Assembly: GCA_018266455.1 (NCBI GenBank)
Contig: JAFEAJ010000008.1
Coordinates: forward strand, 186,001-250,000
DNA from: Bacteroidota bacterium
Lineage (GTDB): Bacteria > Bacteroidota > Bacteroidia > Chitinophagales > Chitinophagaceae
Direction: 5' to 3'
Length of the DNA: 64,000 bases
In this document: positions 34,802-42,587 of the stretch, one piece after another
Layout: each line of letters begins with the position of its first letter
Position numbering within the stretch: position 1 is the first letter of the stretch
The notes under the pieces: model-generated
Databases searched by the model: none
What the model was told of the DNA's origin: nothing
The model's input: only the letters and a program-made list of their open reading frames with translations
Made by a program: the position numbers and the translations under genes

Positions 34802-35443
34802 TCAGGGTGCAAGTCTTTCAATTTTCCAACGCGCATCATTTTGTAAGGTATATAAAATGCGGTCATGCAGGCGGTTGGGCCTTCCCTGCCAGAACTCGAT
34901 GCTTACGGGCCTCACACAGTACCCTCCCCAATGGTTAGGTCTTTTTATTGCTTTACCTGAATACTGGAGGCGCAGCTTATTTTCATTTTCTTCAAGCCAT
35001 TTCCTGCCTTTAATAACATGGCTTTGAGGGGAAGCAATTGCCCCAATCCGGCTGCCTTCCGGCCTGCTATTGAAATATTCATCACTTGCTTCTTTGCTTG
35101 TTTTTTCAACAATCCCTGTTATGCGCACCTGTCTTTCCAGTTCTTTCCAGAAAAAAACCAGGCAGGCCCTCGGGTTTTCCAGGAGCTGCAAGCCCTTAAA
35201 ACTTTCGTAGTTAGTGAAAAAAACAAATCCATTTTTGTCATACTCTTTCAGCAAAACGATTCTTGCCGAAGGAAGCCCGTCTACTGAGGCAGTTGCCAGT
35301 GCCATGGCGTTCACCTCTTCTATTTCTGATTGCATGGCTTCGTCCCACCATTTGCTGAATTGCTCGATTGGGTCCACACAGGCTTCTTTTTCATCAAGCG
35401 ATCTCAATTTGTATTCTTTGCGCATGCCCGCTAAATTCTTCAT
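34802..35443 (-). CDS. pdxH: Pyridoxamine 5'-phosphate oxidase
   Basis: A 213-residue FMN-dependent oxidase that converts pyridoxine or pyridoxamine phosphate to pyridoxal phosphate. Start ATG 35443 (MKNLAGMRKEYKLRSLDEKEACVDPIEQFSKWWDEA). The typical parts are AMALATASVDGLPSARIVLLKEYDKNGFVFFTNYESFKG, ACLVFFWKELERQVRI, GSRIGAIASPQS, PNHWGGYCVRPVSIEFWQGRPNRLHDR and a C-terminal RLAP. It supplies the cofactor for PLP enzymes such as the one at 13.7 kb. THX converges from the left. Confidence 0.95.
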   Translation of the reverse strand: MKNLAGMRKEYKLRSLDEKEACVDPIEQFSKWWDEAMQSEIEEVNAMALATASVDGLPSARIVLLKEYDKNGFVFFTNYESFKGLQLLENPRACLVFFWKELERQVRITGIVEKTSKEASDEYFNSRPEGSRIGAIASPQSHVIKGRKWLEENENKLRLQYSGKAIKRPNHWGGYCVRPVSIEFWQGRPNRLHDRILYTLQNDARWKIERLAP

Positions 35444-35470
35444 GGCATATATTTAGAGCGTAAAATTATC

Positions 35471-35502
35471 AAAAAAGAAACGGCCCTGCATTAGCAAGGC
35501 CG
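35471..35502 (-). terminator. Rho-independent terminator
   Basis: On the minus strand CGGCC / GGCCG with an inner TGC/GCA pair forms a hairpin (35502-35481), followed by TTTCTTTTTT. It ends the coiled-coil protein transcript. Confidence 0.75.
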
Positions 35503-35521
35503 CGCAAAATTTTATTTATTT

Positions 35522-36577
35522 TTATTTTCCTTCTTCGCCCCTGAAATCTGTTTTCGAAACCTGGGCTGCTTTTGCAAGCATGGCTTCCATTTCTACAATC
35601 CGCCTGATCTGGCTCTCCAGTTTTTTATTGTGCTCTGACACCTGTTGTAAATCATTATTCAGCTCTTCAAGAAAAATAACTTTCTTCTGCAATTGCACCC
35701 GCTGGAAATTCGCTTCGCGCAATTTGTCTTCAGTATCCGATAATATCCTGCTTAATCGCTGGTTTTCTTCCCATAAGGCAATCTGTTTCTGTTTGGCTTC
35801 ATCAAAATCTTTGGTAAGCTTGAAATAGGATTCGTGCAGCTGTTCGTAATCATTTCCCTTTTGTGGCTGTGCAAGATTCAATTGCATTTTTTGCAATTTA
35901 TCCTGAAGTAGCCCAAATTCCGAATAAGCTTTGTTAAGCCTTTCGCTCATTTCTTCGCTCAGCCGCTGTTGCTGCTTTATCGAGTTAATCTCATTATCTT
36001 TTTCATTAAGCTGCCTGTGGGTTTCCGCTAATTGATTCACCAAAGCTTCTTTTTCTCTTGCAAGGATATCATATTTGTTTTCAGCTTCTTTTAAAAGCTC
36101 GATTTGGGCAACGAGGCGGTTTACCGTATTGTTATGCTCCAGCAAGTTCTCCTGGGCTGATTTCAACTGGGCAAGATAATCTGATGCTTCGAAGCCTTGC
36201 CTTGCCTGCTGGCTTTGATGCACAGCTGCCGGCTTGGGGATGGAAACAAGTTTGTTTTCAAGTTCATTAATTTCTTTGCGCAGCTCTTCCACTTCAATAG
36301 TAAGTATTTGTTCATTCTCTCTCGTCTCAGCTAAGCGCTCCCGCAATTGCTGCTGGGCACTTTCCTGCATGTCCATGTCATTGTAATACTTCAGCTTCCA
36401 GTTATCATTTTCGCTGATGCCTTCCGGTTCACTGGGCTGCTCAATCTTAATGGTTTTTTTGGAATGCCAAAAAAAAGAGATGCTAAAGCCTAATATTAAG
36501 GCTACGATCAGGGGTATTACGATCTCAGGTATTCCTACCGTAAGCTGAAATCCTAATATGAGAAGATGCGTATTCAT
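35522..36577 (-). CDS. Membrane-anchored coiled-coil protein
   Basis: A 351-residue protein of no recognised family. Residues ~5-38 are hydrophobic (LLILGFQLTVGIPEIVIPLIVALILGFSISFFW) and probably form one or two membrane passes. The rest is a long heptad-rich coiled coil (QQLRERLAETRENEQ, ENKYDILAREKEALVNQLAETHRQLNEKDNEI, FQRVQLQKKVIFLEELNNDLQQVSEHNKKLESQIRRI), ending in KTDFRGEEGK. It resembles structural or cell-envelope proteins with a single anchor and a cytoplasmic or periplasmic rod. The topology is unresolved. It has its own terminator. Confidence 0.7.
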   Translation of the reverse strand: MNTHLLILGFQLTVGIPEIVIPLIVALILGFSISFFWHSKKTIKIEQPSEPEGISENDNWKLKYYNDMDMQESAQQQLRERLAETRENEQILTIEVEELRKEINELENKLVSIPKPAAVHQSQQARQGFEASDYLAQLKSAQENLLEHNNTVNRLVAQIELLKEAENKYDILAREKEALVNQLAETHRQLNEKDNEINSIKQQQRLSEEMSERLNKAYSEFGLLQDKLQKMQLNLAQPQKGNDYEQLHESYFKLTKDFDEAKQKQIALWEENQRLSRILSDTEDKLREANFQRVQLQKKVIFLEELNNDLQQVSEHNKKLESQIRRIVEMEAMLAKAAQVSKTDFRGEEGK

Positions 36578-36674
36578 ATTGGTTCGGAAATAATTTTGTT
36601 CCCAAGTTTAATTTGCATTGGAATTAAAACTTACCGGTGCTTTCAAGGGATTACTGAATGGGGGATGGATATGA

Positions 36675-36698
36675 AAAAACCACCGAAGGGTGGTTTTT
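36675..36698. terminator. Bidirectional terminator downstream of pyrH
   Basis: AAAAACCACC / GGTGGTTTTT (36675-36684 and 36689-36698) with a GAAG loop. The A-run makes it functional on the minus strand for pyrH. Confidence 0.85.
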
Positions 36699-36771
36699 CA
36701 AGTGTGTAAGATAGACAGCTTTCCACAGATATGCAAGCTGTACGAAGAATTATTTTCTATATAGTGCAGTA

Positions 36772-37485
36772 TCAACTTTTTACAAGCGTGCCGACTTTTG
36801 CGCCCGTTACTACTTGTTTCAGGTTCCCTGCTTTATTCATATCAAAAACAATAATGGGGAGCTTGTTTTCCATACAAAGCGTAAATGCGGTCATGTCCAT
36901 CACGCGCAGGTTTTTTGAAATACATTCCTGGAAAGTAATGACATCAAATTTTGTTGCAGTTTTATCCTTCTCGGGATCGGCGGTATAAATGCCATCTACC
37001 CTTGTTCCTTTCAAGATCACATCAGCATTTATTTCAATAGCCCGTAATGAGCCTGCAGTGTCTGTCGTAAAATAAGGATTGCCAGTGCCTGCCCCAAAAA
37101 TCACTACCCTGCCCTTTTCAACGTGCCTGATGGCACGGCGACGTATGTATGGCTCTGCAACCTGCTCCATTTTAATAGCGCTCTGCAACCTTGTAAAAAC
37201 GCCAATTTTTTCAAGCCCGGCTTGGAGCGCCATGCCATTAATTACCGTAGCCAGCATGCCCATGTAATCGCCATGAGCCCGTTCTATGCCCGTTTCTGCC
37301 TCGTTCATCCCACGGTAAATATTGCCTCCCCCAATCACTACCGCCACTTGCACGCCCAAATCAACAATGCTTTTGATATCATTCGCATATTGGGCAATCA
37401 CAGCATTGTCAAAACCAAAACTTTTGTCACCCATGAGTGATTCACCTGAGAGCTTTAAAAGAATGCGTTTGTACTTTGGTAGCAT
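36772..37485 (-). CDS. pyrH: UMP kinase
   Basis: A 237-residue amino-acid-kinase-fold enzyme (hexameric in bacteria) that phosphorylates UMP to UDP. Seen: [15 protein letters not shown] at the N-terminus, [65 protein letters not shown] and a closing [16 protein letters not shown]. Normal length. It lies downstream of the ribosomal operon, 325 bases after tsf, in the same direction, the common bacterial order rpsB-tsf-pyrH. Confidence 0.95.
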   Translation of the reverse strand: MLPKYKRILLKLSGESLMGDKSFGFDNAVIAQYANDIKSIVDLGVQVAVVIGGGNIYRGMNEAETGIERAHGDYMGMLATVINGMALQAGLEKIGVFTRLQSAIKMEQVAEPYIRRRAIRHVEKGRVVIFGAGTGNPYFTTDTAGSLRAIEINADVILKGTRVDGIYTADPEKDKTATKFDVITFQECISKNLRVMDMTAFTLCMENKLPIIVFDMNKAGNLKQVVTGAKVGTLVKS

Positions 37486-37770
37486 GGATTATAAGGGTAA
37501 TTTTTAATTCTGGTAACCAGCAATACTGATCCGCATCCTTGCCGTGGATACCTGTATGGGCTGGCTTAGCACTTTTGTGCTCTTGATATTCTGTTCAGCA
37601 TTTCAAAATCTCTTTCTGCCTATTTCGATTGCAAAGAAAAGGATTTTAGAGATATGCCACGCAAGGGGCTCAAATAAGGGATTTCAAAAATTCCAAATCA
37701 AAATAAGAAAGTAAAAACCAAGTCGTTCGTTCTCCCTTGAGCTCTTTGCTGCTTGCACACAAAAAGCGCA
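37486..37770. other. Spacer between tsf and pyrH
   Basis: About 285 bases with no supported gene; it should carry the pyrH promoter. I see no strong hairpins beyond the tsf terminator at its right end. Confidence 0.5.
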
Positions 37771-37771
37771 T

Positions 37772-37797
37772 AAAAAAAGAGGGCCAAGCCCTCTTTT
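37772..37797 (-). terminator. Rho-independent terminator after tsf
   Basis: On the minus strand an AAAAGAGGGC / GCCCTCTTTT stem with a 3-base loop is followed by T. It ends the rplM-rpsI-rpsB-tsf transcript before pyrH. Confidence 0.85.
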
Positions 37798-37809
37798 ACA
37801 TTACATGCG

Positions 37810-38658
37810 TTATCCTAATTGTACCCGTTTAAATTCTGTTATTTTAAGGTTTTCATCTATACCTTTCAAATAATCGCCAACTGTTTTAGAAGAATCTTTA
37901 ACAAAAGACTGGGCCAATAATGTGTTTTCTTTAAAATAAGCGTTTAGCTTGCCGATTGCAATCTTATCAATCATTTCATCGGTTTTGCCCGCCATTTTTG
38001 GGTCGTTCCTGATTTGGTCGGTAACAATTGCTTTTTCCCTTTCTACCACTTGGGCGGGAACCACATCAGCAGAAACTGCAACTGGGTTCATCGCAGCTAC
38101 CTGCATGGCAACATCTTTGCCCGCTTCTAAAGCAGCAGGCGTATTTTTTGTTAAGCCCACCAGGACCCCCATTCTGTAAGCGCCATGAATATAAGCAGCA
38201 ACCCCATCAGCAAAAATTTTTTCAAACCGTGAAAGCTGTATCTTCTCGCCAATTTTTGCTAACTGGTCATTGATTTTATCAGCAATGGTTGATCCGCCCA
38301 ACTGAATGGCCAGTAATTCTTCTGAAGAATTTACATTATTTTTAATGGCTGCATCCATAATAGATTGAGCAAATTCAACGAACTCTGCATTCTTTGCCAC
38401 GAAATCCGTTTCACATGCCAATGTGATGATAAACCCTGTTTTATTATCTGCAGTTGCTTTTGCAATCACAACCCCCTCTTTAGCTTCGCGGTCACTACGT
38501 AGCGCGGCTACTTTTTGCCCTTTTTTGCGCAAGTAGTCAATTGCCTTTTCAAAATCTCCGTCGCTTTCTAACAATGCTTTTCGGCAATCCATCATACCTG
38601 CGCCTGTCATCTGGCGGAGCTTATTAATTTCTGTAGCAGTTATTGTTGCTGTTGCCAT
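37810..38658 (-). CDS. tsf: Elongation factor Ts
   Basis: A 282-residue factor that exchanges GDP for GTP on EF-Tu. The N-terminal module is standard (INKLRQMTGAGMMDCRKALLESDGDFEKAIDYLRKKGQKVA), followed by the EGVV motif and GFIITLACETDFVAKNAEF, and a C-terminal core with TVGDYLKGIDENLKITEFKRVQLG. It closes the ribosomal operon, 79 bases after rpsB, and ends in a clear terminator. Confidence 0.96.
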   Translation of the reverse strand: MATATITATEINKLRQMTGAGMMDCRKALLESDGDFEKAIDYLRKKGQKVAALRSDREAKEGVVIAKATADNKTGFIITLACETDFVAKNAEFVEFAQSIMDAAIKNNVNSSEELLAIQLGGSTIADKINDQLAKIGEKIQLSRFEKIFADGVAAYIHGAYRMGVLVGLTKNTPAALEAGKDVAMQVAAMNPVAVSADVVPAQVVEREKAIVTDQIRNDPKMAGKTDEMIDKIAIGKLNAYFKENTLLAQSFVKDSSKTVGDYLKGIDENLKITEFKRVQLG

Positions 38659-38737
38659 ATCTAAAAAAGTTGAAATTAAAAATTAAAAAAAAGGAAAAAC
38701 CAAATGATGCTTTCAATAAAGCAGGGCTTCATTTAAT

Positions 38738-39607
38738 TTATCTTGCAGACGTGCGCTTAGGCGAATTTGGCATCCTGCGCTTGGGCTGGTTACCACCTCT
38801 TCCCCTTTCGCCGCGCCCACGTGCCGCTTCTGATTCTGCTTCAGCCTGCAGGCGTGCAGCCTTCTTTTCATTATCATCTGCTGACACCTCTTCCACTTCT
38901 TCTTCTTTTGCAGCCTGCCTTTCAGCAAGCCCTTCAGCAACAGCAGCTACTATATAATTAGTAATGATCGCTATCGACTTAGTGGCATCATCATTGGCCG
39001 GGATCGCAAAATCTACTTTATTGGGATCGCAGTTGGTATCCACCATGCCGAAGGTAGTGATGCCAAGGCGCTTTGCTTCAGCAAGAGCGATGTGTTCGTG
39101 CCCGATATCAACGATGAACAAAGCGGCAGGAACGCGCCCCAACTGTGCAATGCCCCCCAATACTTTTTCCATTTTTTCTTTGTCGCGAGCCAGTGTCAGC
39201 TTTTCTTTTTTAGTAATGCTGTCGAGCGTTCCGTCATTCAGCATCTTTTCAATGCTCTGCATTTTTTTCACGCTTTTACGAACGGTGTTGAAATTGGTGA
39301 GCATGCCGCCGAGCCAGCGCTCTGTTACAAAAGGCATGTTCACTTTCTTTGCGCTTTCCGTTACGATTTCTTTGGCTTGTTTTTTTGTGCCAACAAACAT
39401 GATCTTCTTGCCGCTCTTTGCAATTTGCTTCAATGCGGCAGCGGCTTCCTGAAGCGAATCTGTTGTTTTGTTCAGGTCAATAATATGGATGCCTTTCTTT
39501 TCAGCAAAGATGTAAGGCAACATTTTAGGATTCCATTTTTTGCGCAGATGGCCGAAATGCACACCCGCTTCCAAAAGTTGCTGCTGAAGTGAAGTACTCT
39601 GTTCCAT
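38738..39607 (-). CDS. rpsB: Ribosomal protein S2 with RG-rich extension
   Basis: A 289-residue 30S subunit protein. The core is standard (LLEAGVHFGHLRKKWNPKMLPYIF, IHIIDLNKTTDSLQEAA, FVGTKKQAKEIV, ERWLGGMLTNFNTVRKS, VDIGHEHIALAEAKRLGI). The last ~60 residues are not part of the usual core: an acidic stretch (AKEEEVEEVSADDNEKKAARLQAEAESEA) runs into an Arg/Gly-rich basic tail (RGRGERGRGGNQPKRR). Such extensions occur in Bacteroidota S2, and their function is not known. Between rpsI (101 bases upstream) and tsf. Confidence 0.95.
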   Translation of the reverse strand: MEQSTSLQQQLLEAGVHFGHLRKKWNPKMLPYIFAEKKGIHIIDLNKTTDSLQEAAAALKQIAKSGKKIMFVGTKKQAKEIVTESAKKVNMPFVTERWLGGMLTNFNTVRKSVKKMQSIEKMLNDGTLDSITKKEKLTLARDKEKMEKVLGGIAQLGRVPAALFIVDIGHEHIALAEAKRLGITTFGMVDTNCDPNKVDFAIPANDDATKSIAIITNYIVAAVAEGLAERQAAKEEEVEEVSADDNEKKAARLQAEAESEAARGRGERGRGGNQPKRRMPNSPKRTSAR

Positions 39608-39708
39608 TATTCTTAGTTTGATAAGTTTTGAATTTGTTTGGCAGTTGGCCGATCACAGTTACTATGGCCTTTTGTGTGGGCCATGAACCATTATCTTTCA
39701 ACCTCACA

Positions 39709-40098
39709 TTAACGTTTGCTGAACTGGTAGCTCCTTCTCGCTTTTTTGCGGCCCGGTTTTTTACGTTCTACAGCTCTTGGGTCACGGCGAAGCAAGCCTG
39801 CCGCTTTCAGCGCCGGCCGATATTCAGCATTCACTTCGAGCAGTGCACGGGCAATACCGAGTTTTACAGCTTCTGCCTGGCCTTTGACACCGCCTCCTGC
39901 AGCATTAACCTTAACATTAAATTTATCGGCAGCATCAACTGTTTTTAAAGGCAGCTCCACCTGGTTTTGCAAATAAGCAAGACTGAAATATTGTTTATAG
40001 TCTTTATCGTTAACAGTTATTTTCCCATCGCCCCTGCTCAGGAAAACCCTGGTTACGGCTTCTTTGCGACGGCCAACGGCATTTTTCTGTTTTTCCAT
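39709..40098 (-). CDS. rpsI: Ribosomal protein S9
   Basis: A 129-residue 30S protein whose C-terminal tail reaches the decoding P site. It begins VGRRKEAVTRVFLSRGDGKITVN, contains VKVNAAGGGVKGQAEAVKLGIARALLEVN, and ends RRDPRAVERKKPGRKKARRSYQFSKR, the conserved end with its Arg. It is 17 bases after rplM in the operon. Confidence 0.97.
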   Translation of the reverse strand: MEKQKNAVGRRKEAVTRVFLSRGDGKITVNDKDYKQYFSLAYLQNQVELPLKTVDAADKFNVKVNAAGGGVKGQAEAVKLGIARALLEVNAEYRPALKAAGLLRRDPRAVERKKPGRKKARRSYQFSKR

Positions 40099-40114
40099 TT
40101 ATTTGGGTTGAATA

Positions 40115-40564
40115 TTATTTAGATAATTTTAATTCTTTAGGCTGTTGAGCCCCATGCGGGTGCGCTGCGCCAGCATATACAAAAAGTTTCCTGAACATTT
40201 TTCGGCCGAGGCGATTCTTAGGCAACATGCCTTTCACAGCTCTTTCTACAACCGCCTCAGGACGGCGTTTCAGCAAATTTTTTGCAGCTTCTTCTTTTTT
40301 GCCTCCGGGATAACCTGAGAAGTTGATATAAATCTTGTCTTCTGGCTTATTTCCTGTAAAAATTACTTTATCAGCGTTGATCACCACGATGAAATCGCCA
40401 CAGTCAACATGTGGGGTATAATAGGCTTTGTTTTTTCCACGCAGCATGGCTGCGATCTTTGCGCACATGCGGCCTACGGTTTGATTAGTACCGTCCACAA
40501 CATACCAGTCGCGTTTAACGGTAGCCTCGTTCGCATGTTTGGTAATGAAATGTAGTTTGCTCAT
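40115..40564 (-). CDS. rplM: Ribosomal protein L13
   Basis: A 149-residue 50S protein that binds 23S rRNA early in assembly. It contains [55 protein letters not shown] and [33 protein letters not shown]. It is the first gene of rplM-rpsI-rpsB-tsf. Upstream TACCTTCG (minus strand, around 40622-40629) is one mismatch from the -7 consensus and gives a leader of about 50 bases. Confidence 0.97.
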   Translation of the reverse strand: MSKLHFITKHANEATVKRDWYVVDGTNQTVGRMCAKIAAMLRGKNKAYYTPHVDCGDFIVVINADKVIFTGNKPEDKIYINFSGYPGGKKEEAAKNLLKRRPEAVVERAVKGMLPKNRLGRKMFRKLFVYAGAAHPHGAQQPKELKLSK

Positions 40565-40728
40565 TGTTTGTTTTTTAATGAAGCTGCTGCTATCCCAACA
40601 GCAAAATTTTTAAGGAGTGCGAAGGTAGGCCGATTGCCTGTTACAATCCAAAGAAAAGGGCGGGTATTTTTTATCGGGCCTTTATAAGTAATTGATAATT
40701 AATAAAAATTTTGACCGCTTTGAGAATA

Positions 40729-40895
40729 ATGCATAAAAAACGAAATTTATTTTTATCGCTATGCTTAGAGGTGTTGCTGCTCATCAGCACCTTTGCGCTG
40801 CCTGTTTGCGCTGAAAAGAAGATGATGCGGCGCTGACCCAAATCGAGAAAGCCAGCCAGCCCATATTGCTATTTGATGTAGTTGTGCATCCATAA
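40729..40895 (+). pseudogene. Possible decayed short secreted-protein gene
   Basis: An ATG at 40729 starts a clear signal-peptide-like frame (MHKKRNLFLSLCLEVLLLIS then TFALPVCAEKK) that stops at 40836. A shift of one base near 40820 opens a second frame (DDAALTQIEKASQPILLFDVVVHP) that ends at 40895. I do not recognise the protein. It may be a truncated, frameshifted gene or a short real peptide; either view is tentative. It lies in a 550-base region between rplM and the HD-domain gene. Confidence 0.35.
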
Positions 40896-41119
40896 AGAAT
40901 GGATGGGCCCTTTCCAGGAAAAGATTTTGCTTGCCCGGCACAGGCCTTTGCAGCAATCTTACATGCTGCTGTTGCAAAATATACAGCCTGGGTCAGTACC
41001 ATATCGACAAGCCATCTCAAAATATTTTAAATTGCCAGAAAAAACGCAATATCATGCCTGGAACGATTTTGCGCCTCGGAAGGAACAGGTTTGGCAAACC
41101 TGAAAACACAGGCCATTTA

Positions 41120-41659
41120 ATGAGCATTGAAGCAGCCAGTGCCTTGCTGAACGATTGGGTGGCCAATGAGCGGTTGAGACTGCACATGAAACAGGTTTCG
41201 GCAGTAATGAAGGCATGGGCCATCGAAAAAGAAAATGCCGATGACGATACTGCCTTAAAATGGGAACTGGCCGGACTGTTGCACGATGCCGACTGGGAAA
41301 AATACCCGGGCGAACATTGCAGGATAATAATAGAAGAACTGGAAAAGCGAAATATTGACCCAGAGGTGATACAATGCATTGCTTCGCATGGCCCAAAACA
41401 TTTTGGCGTAGAGCCGCAATCAAAAATGGATAAGATGATCTACGTGTTTGATGAGCTATCAGGTTTTATACATGCTGCCGCTTTAATAAGGCCTGCCCGT
41501 TATGAAGGCCTGGATGTAAAAAGCGTGATGAAGAAGTTAAAAACGCCATCGTTTGCAGCACAGGTAAGCCGCGATGACATCACTGATGCAGTTTCCAGGA
41601 TTGATGTGCCGCTGGAAAAAATCATCGAGTTTGTTATTGAAAAACAGAGGGATGTTTAG
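41120..41659 (+). CDS. HD-domain protein
   Basis: A 179-residue cytoplasmic protein, starting at ATG 41120 (MSIEAASALLNDWVANERLRLHMKQVSAVMKAWA); the frame extending upstream to 40931 has a Cys-rich unlikely sequence. The HD signature is HDADWEKYPGEH (residues ~55-66), with the helical arrangement of a metal-dependent phosphohydrolase and the later helix HAAALIRPARYEGLDVKSVMKK. Small HD proteins of this type act on nucleotides or other phosphoesters; substrate unknown. Confidence 0.82.
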   Translation: MSIEAASALLNDWVANERLRLHMKQVSAVMKAWAIEKENADDDTALKWELAGLLHDADWEKYPGEHCRIIIEELEKRNIDPEVIQCIASHGPKHFGVEPQSKMDKMIYVFDELSGFIHAAALIRPARYEGLDVKSVMKKLKTPSFAAQVSRDDITDAVSRIDVPLEKIIEFVIEKQRDV

Positions 41660-41789
41660 TGTATAAATACCTCTACAAAATCAGGCCACTTGTTAAGTTG
41701 AAAATTTGATAACTTTAAACATGCTTATTCGATTATAACCTGTTAGTAAAATTTTAAATAAGACGAAAAACAACAAGTATTTCATCTTA

Positions 41790-42539
41790 ATGGTGAGCTT
41801 ATGCTACTTCATTCTTTCCTGCAAAAAAGAACAACATGCTGGAACAAAAATCACACAGCCTTCATACTCGCTGATATCCATTACTAATGCTGCAGTAAGA
41901 ACGGATAGTTTTGAGTTCTACATTGATGATAGTTTGGTCGCTTTACCTAGTTCTCTTTTTTTTGGGAATACTGAATTTTTTTCTTTACAAAATCCAGGGC
42001 ACACGGATAAGACCCCTTATATGAACATTCTATCAGGTTATAGGGAACTATGTTTTAAAAAGAATGGAGGAAATAATTTCCAGATTCATTTTAATGAATA
42101 TTTTGAGCCTGGTTTAAGATATTCAATTTTTATTGCGGATACTGTCACACACGGACAGTTAAAATATTTGCTTTTAAAGGACAATATAGCCCGACCCGAT
42201 TCAGGAAAGGCTCAATTGAGATTTATCAACCTTTCTCCTGATGCGCCTCCGATGGATATTTGGGTATTCCCTAACGCAGGCAATGTCGGTTATAAGCTTT
42301 TCACAAACCGGTCATACGCTGTTTCAAATTATACTGAATCTATAAAATCACAAATATTTACAACAATTGATGCAGGCCCATATTATTTTGTAGCAACCCA
42401 AGCTGGAACTTATAACATTATTATGGAAGGCGGGTTGATACTTGCGGGGAGAGGCGTAATTACAATTTATGCCAAAGGATTATTGGCAACAACAGGGCTT
42501 GAGCAACTCGATGTGGGCTTGATTGAATATACGCAATAA
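41790..42539 (+). CDS. DUF4397-type lipoprotein
   Basis: About 249 residues with a lipobox-like ILSC at the N-terminus, so likely a lipoprotein. From ATG 41790 the signal region is unusually short (MVSLCYFILSC) and has no positive charge, while the same open frame upstream (KTKNNKYFILMVSLCYFILSC) looks like a perfect signal peptide but has no ATG, GTG or TTG. The start is therefore uncertain; a rare start codon or a mutation are possible. The mature part (YSLISITNAAVRTDSFEFYIDD, LRFINLSPDAPPMDIWVF, PYYFVATQAGTYNIIMEGG, LEQLDVGLIEYTQ) is beta-rich and matches the DUF4397 pattern. Role unknown. Transcription may start at the TAACTTTA box near 41711. Confidence 0.75.
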   Translation: MVSLCYFILSCKKEQHAGTKITQPSYSLISITNAAVRTDSFEFYIDDSLVALPSSLFFGNTEFFSLQNPGHTDKTPYMNILSGYRELCFKKNGGNNFQIHFNEYFEPGLRYSIFIADTVTHGQLKYLLLKDNIARPDSGKAQLRFINLSPDAPPMDIWVFPNAGNVGYKLFTNRSYAVSNYTESIKSQIFTTIDAGPYYFVATQAGTYNIIMEGGLILAGRGVITIYAKGLLATTGLEQLDVGLIEYTQ

Positions 42540-42587
42540 TATAATAAGCATTCGACTATTTTAAAAGTTAACTGCAGAACGTTTCTA

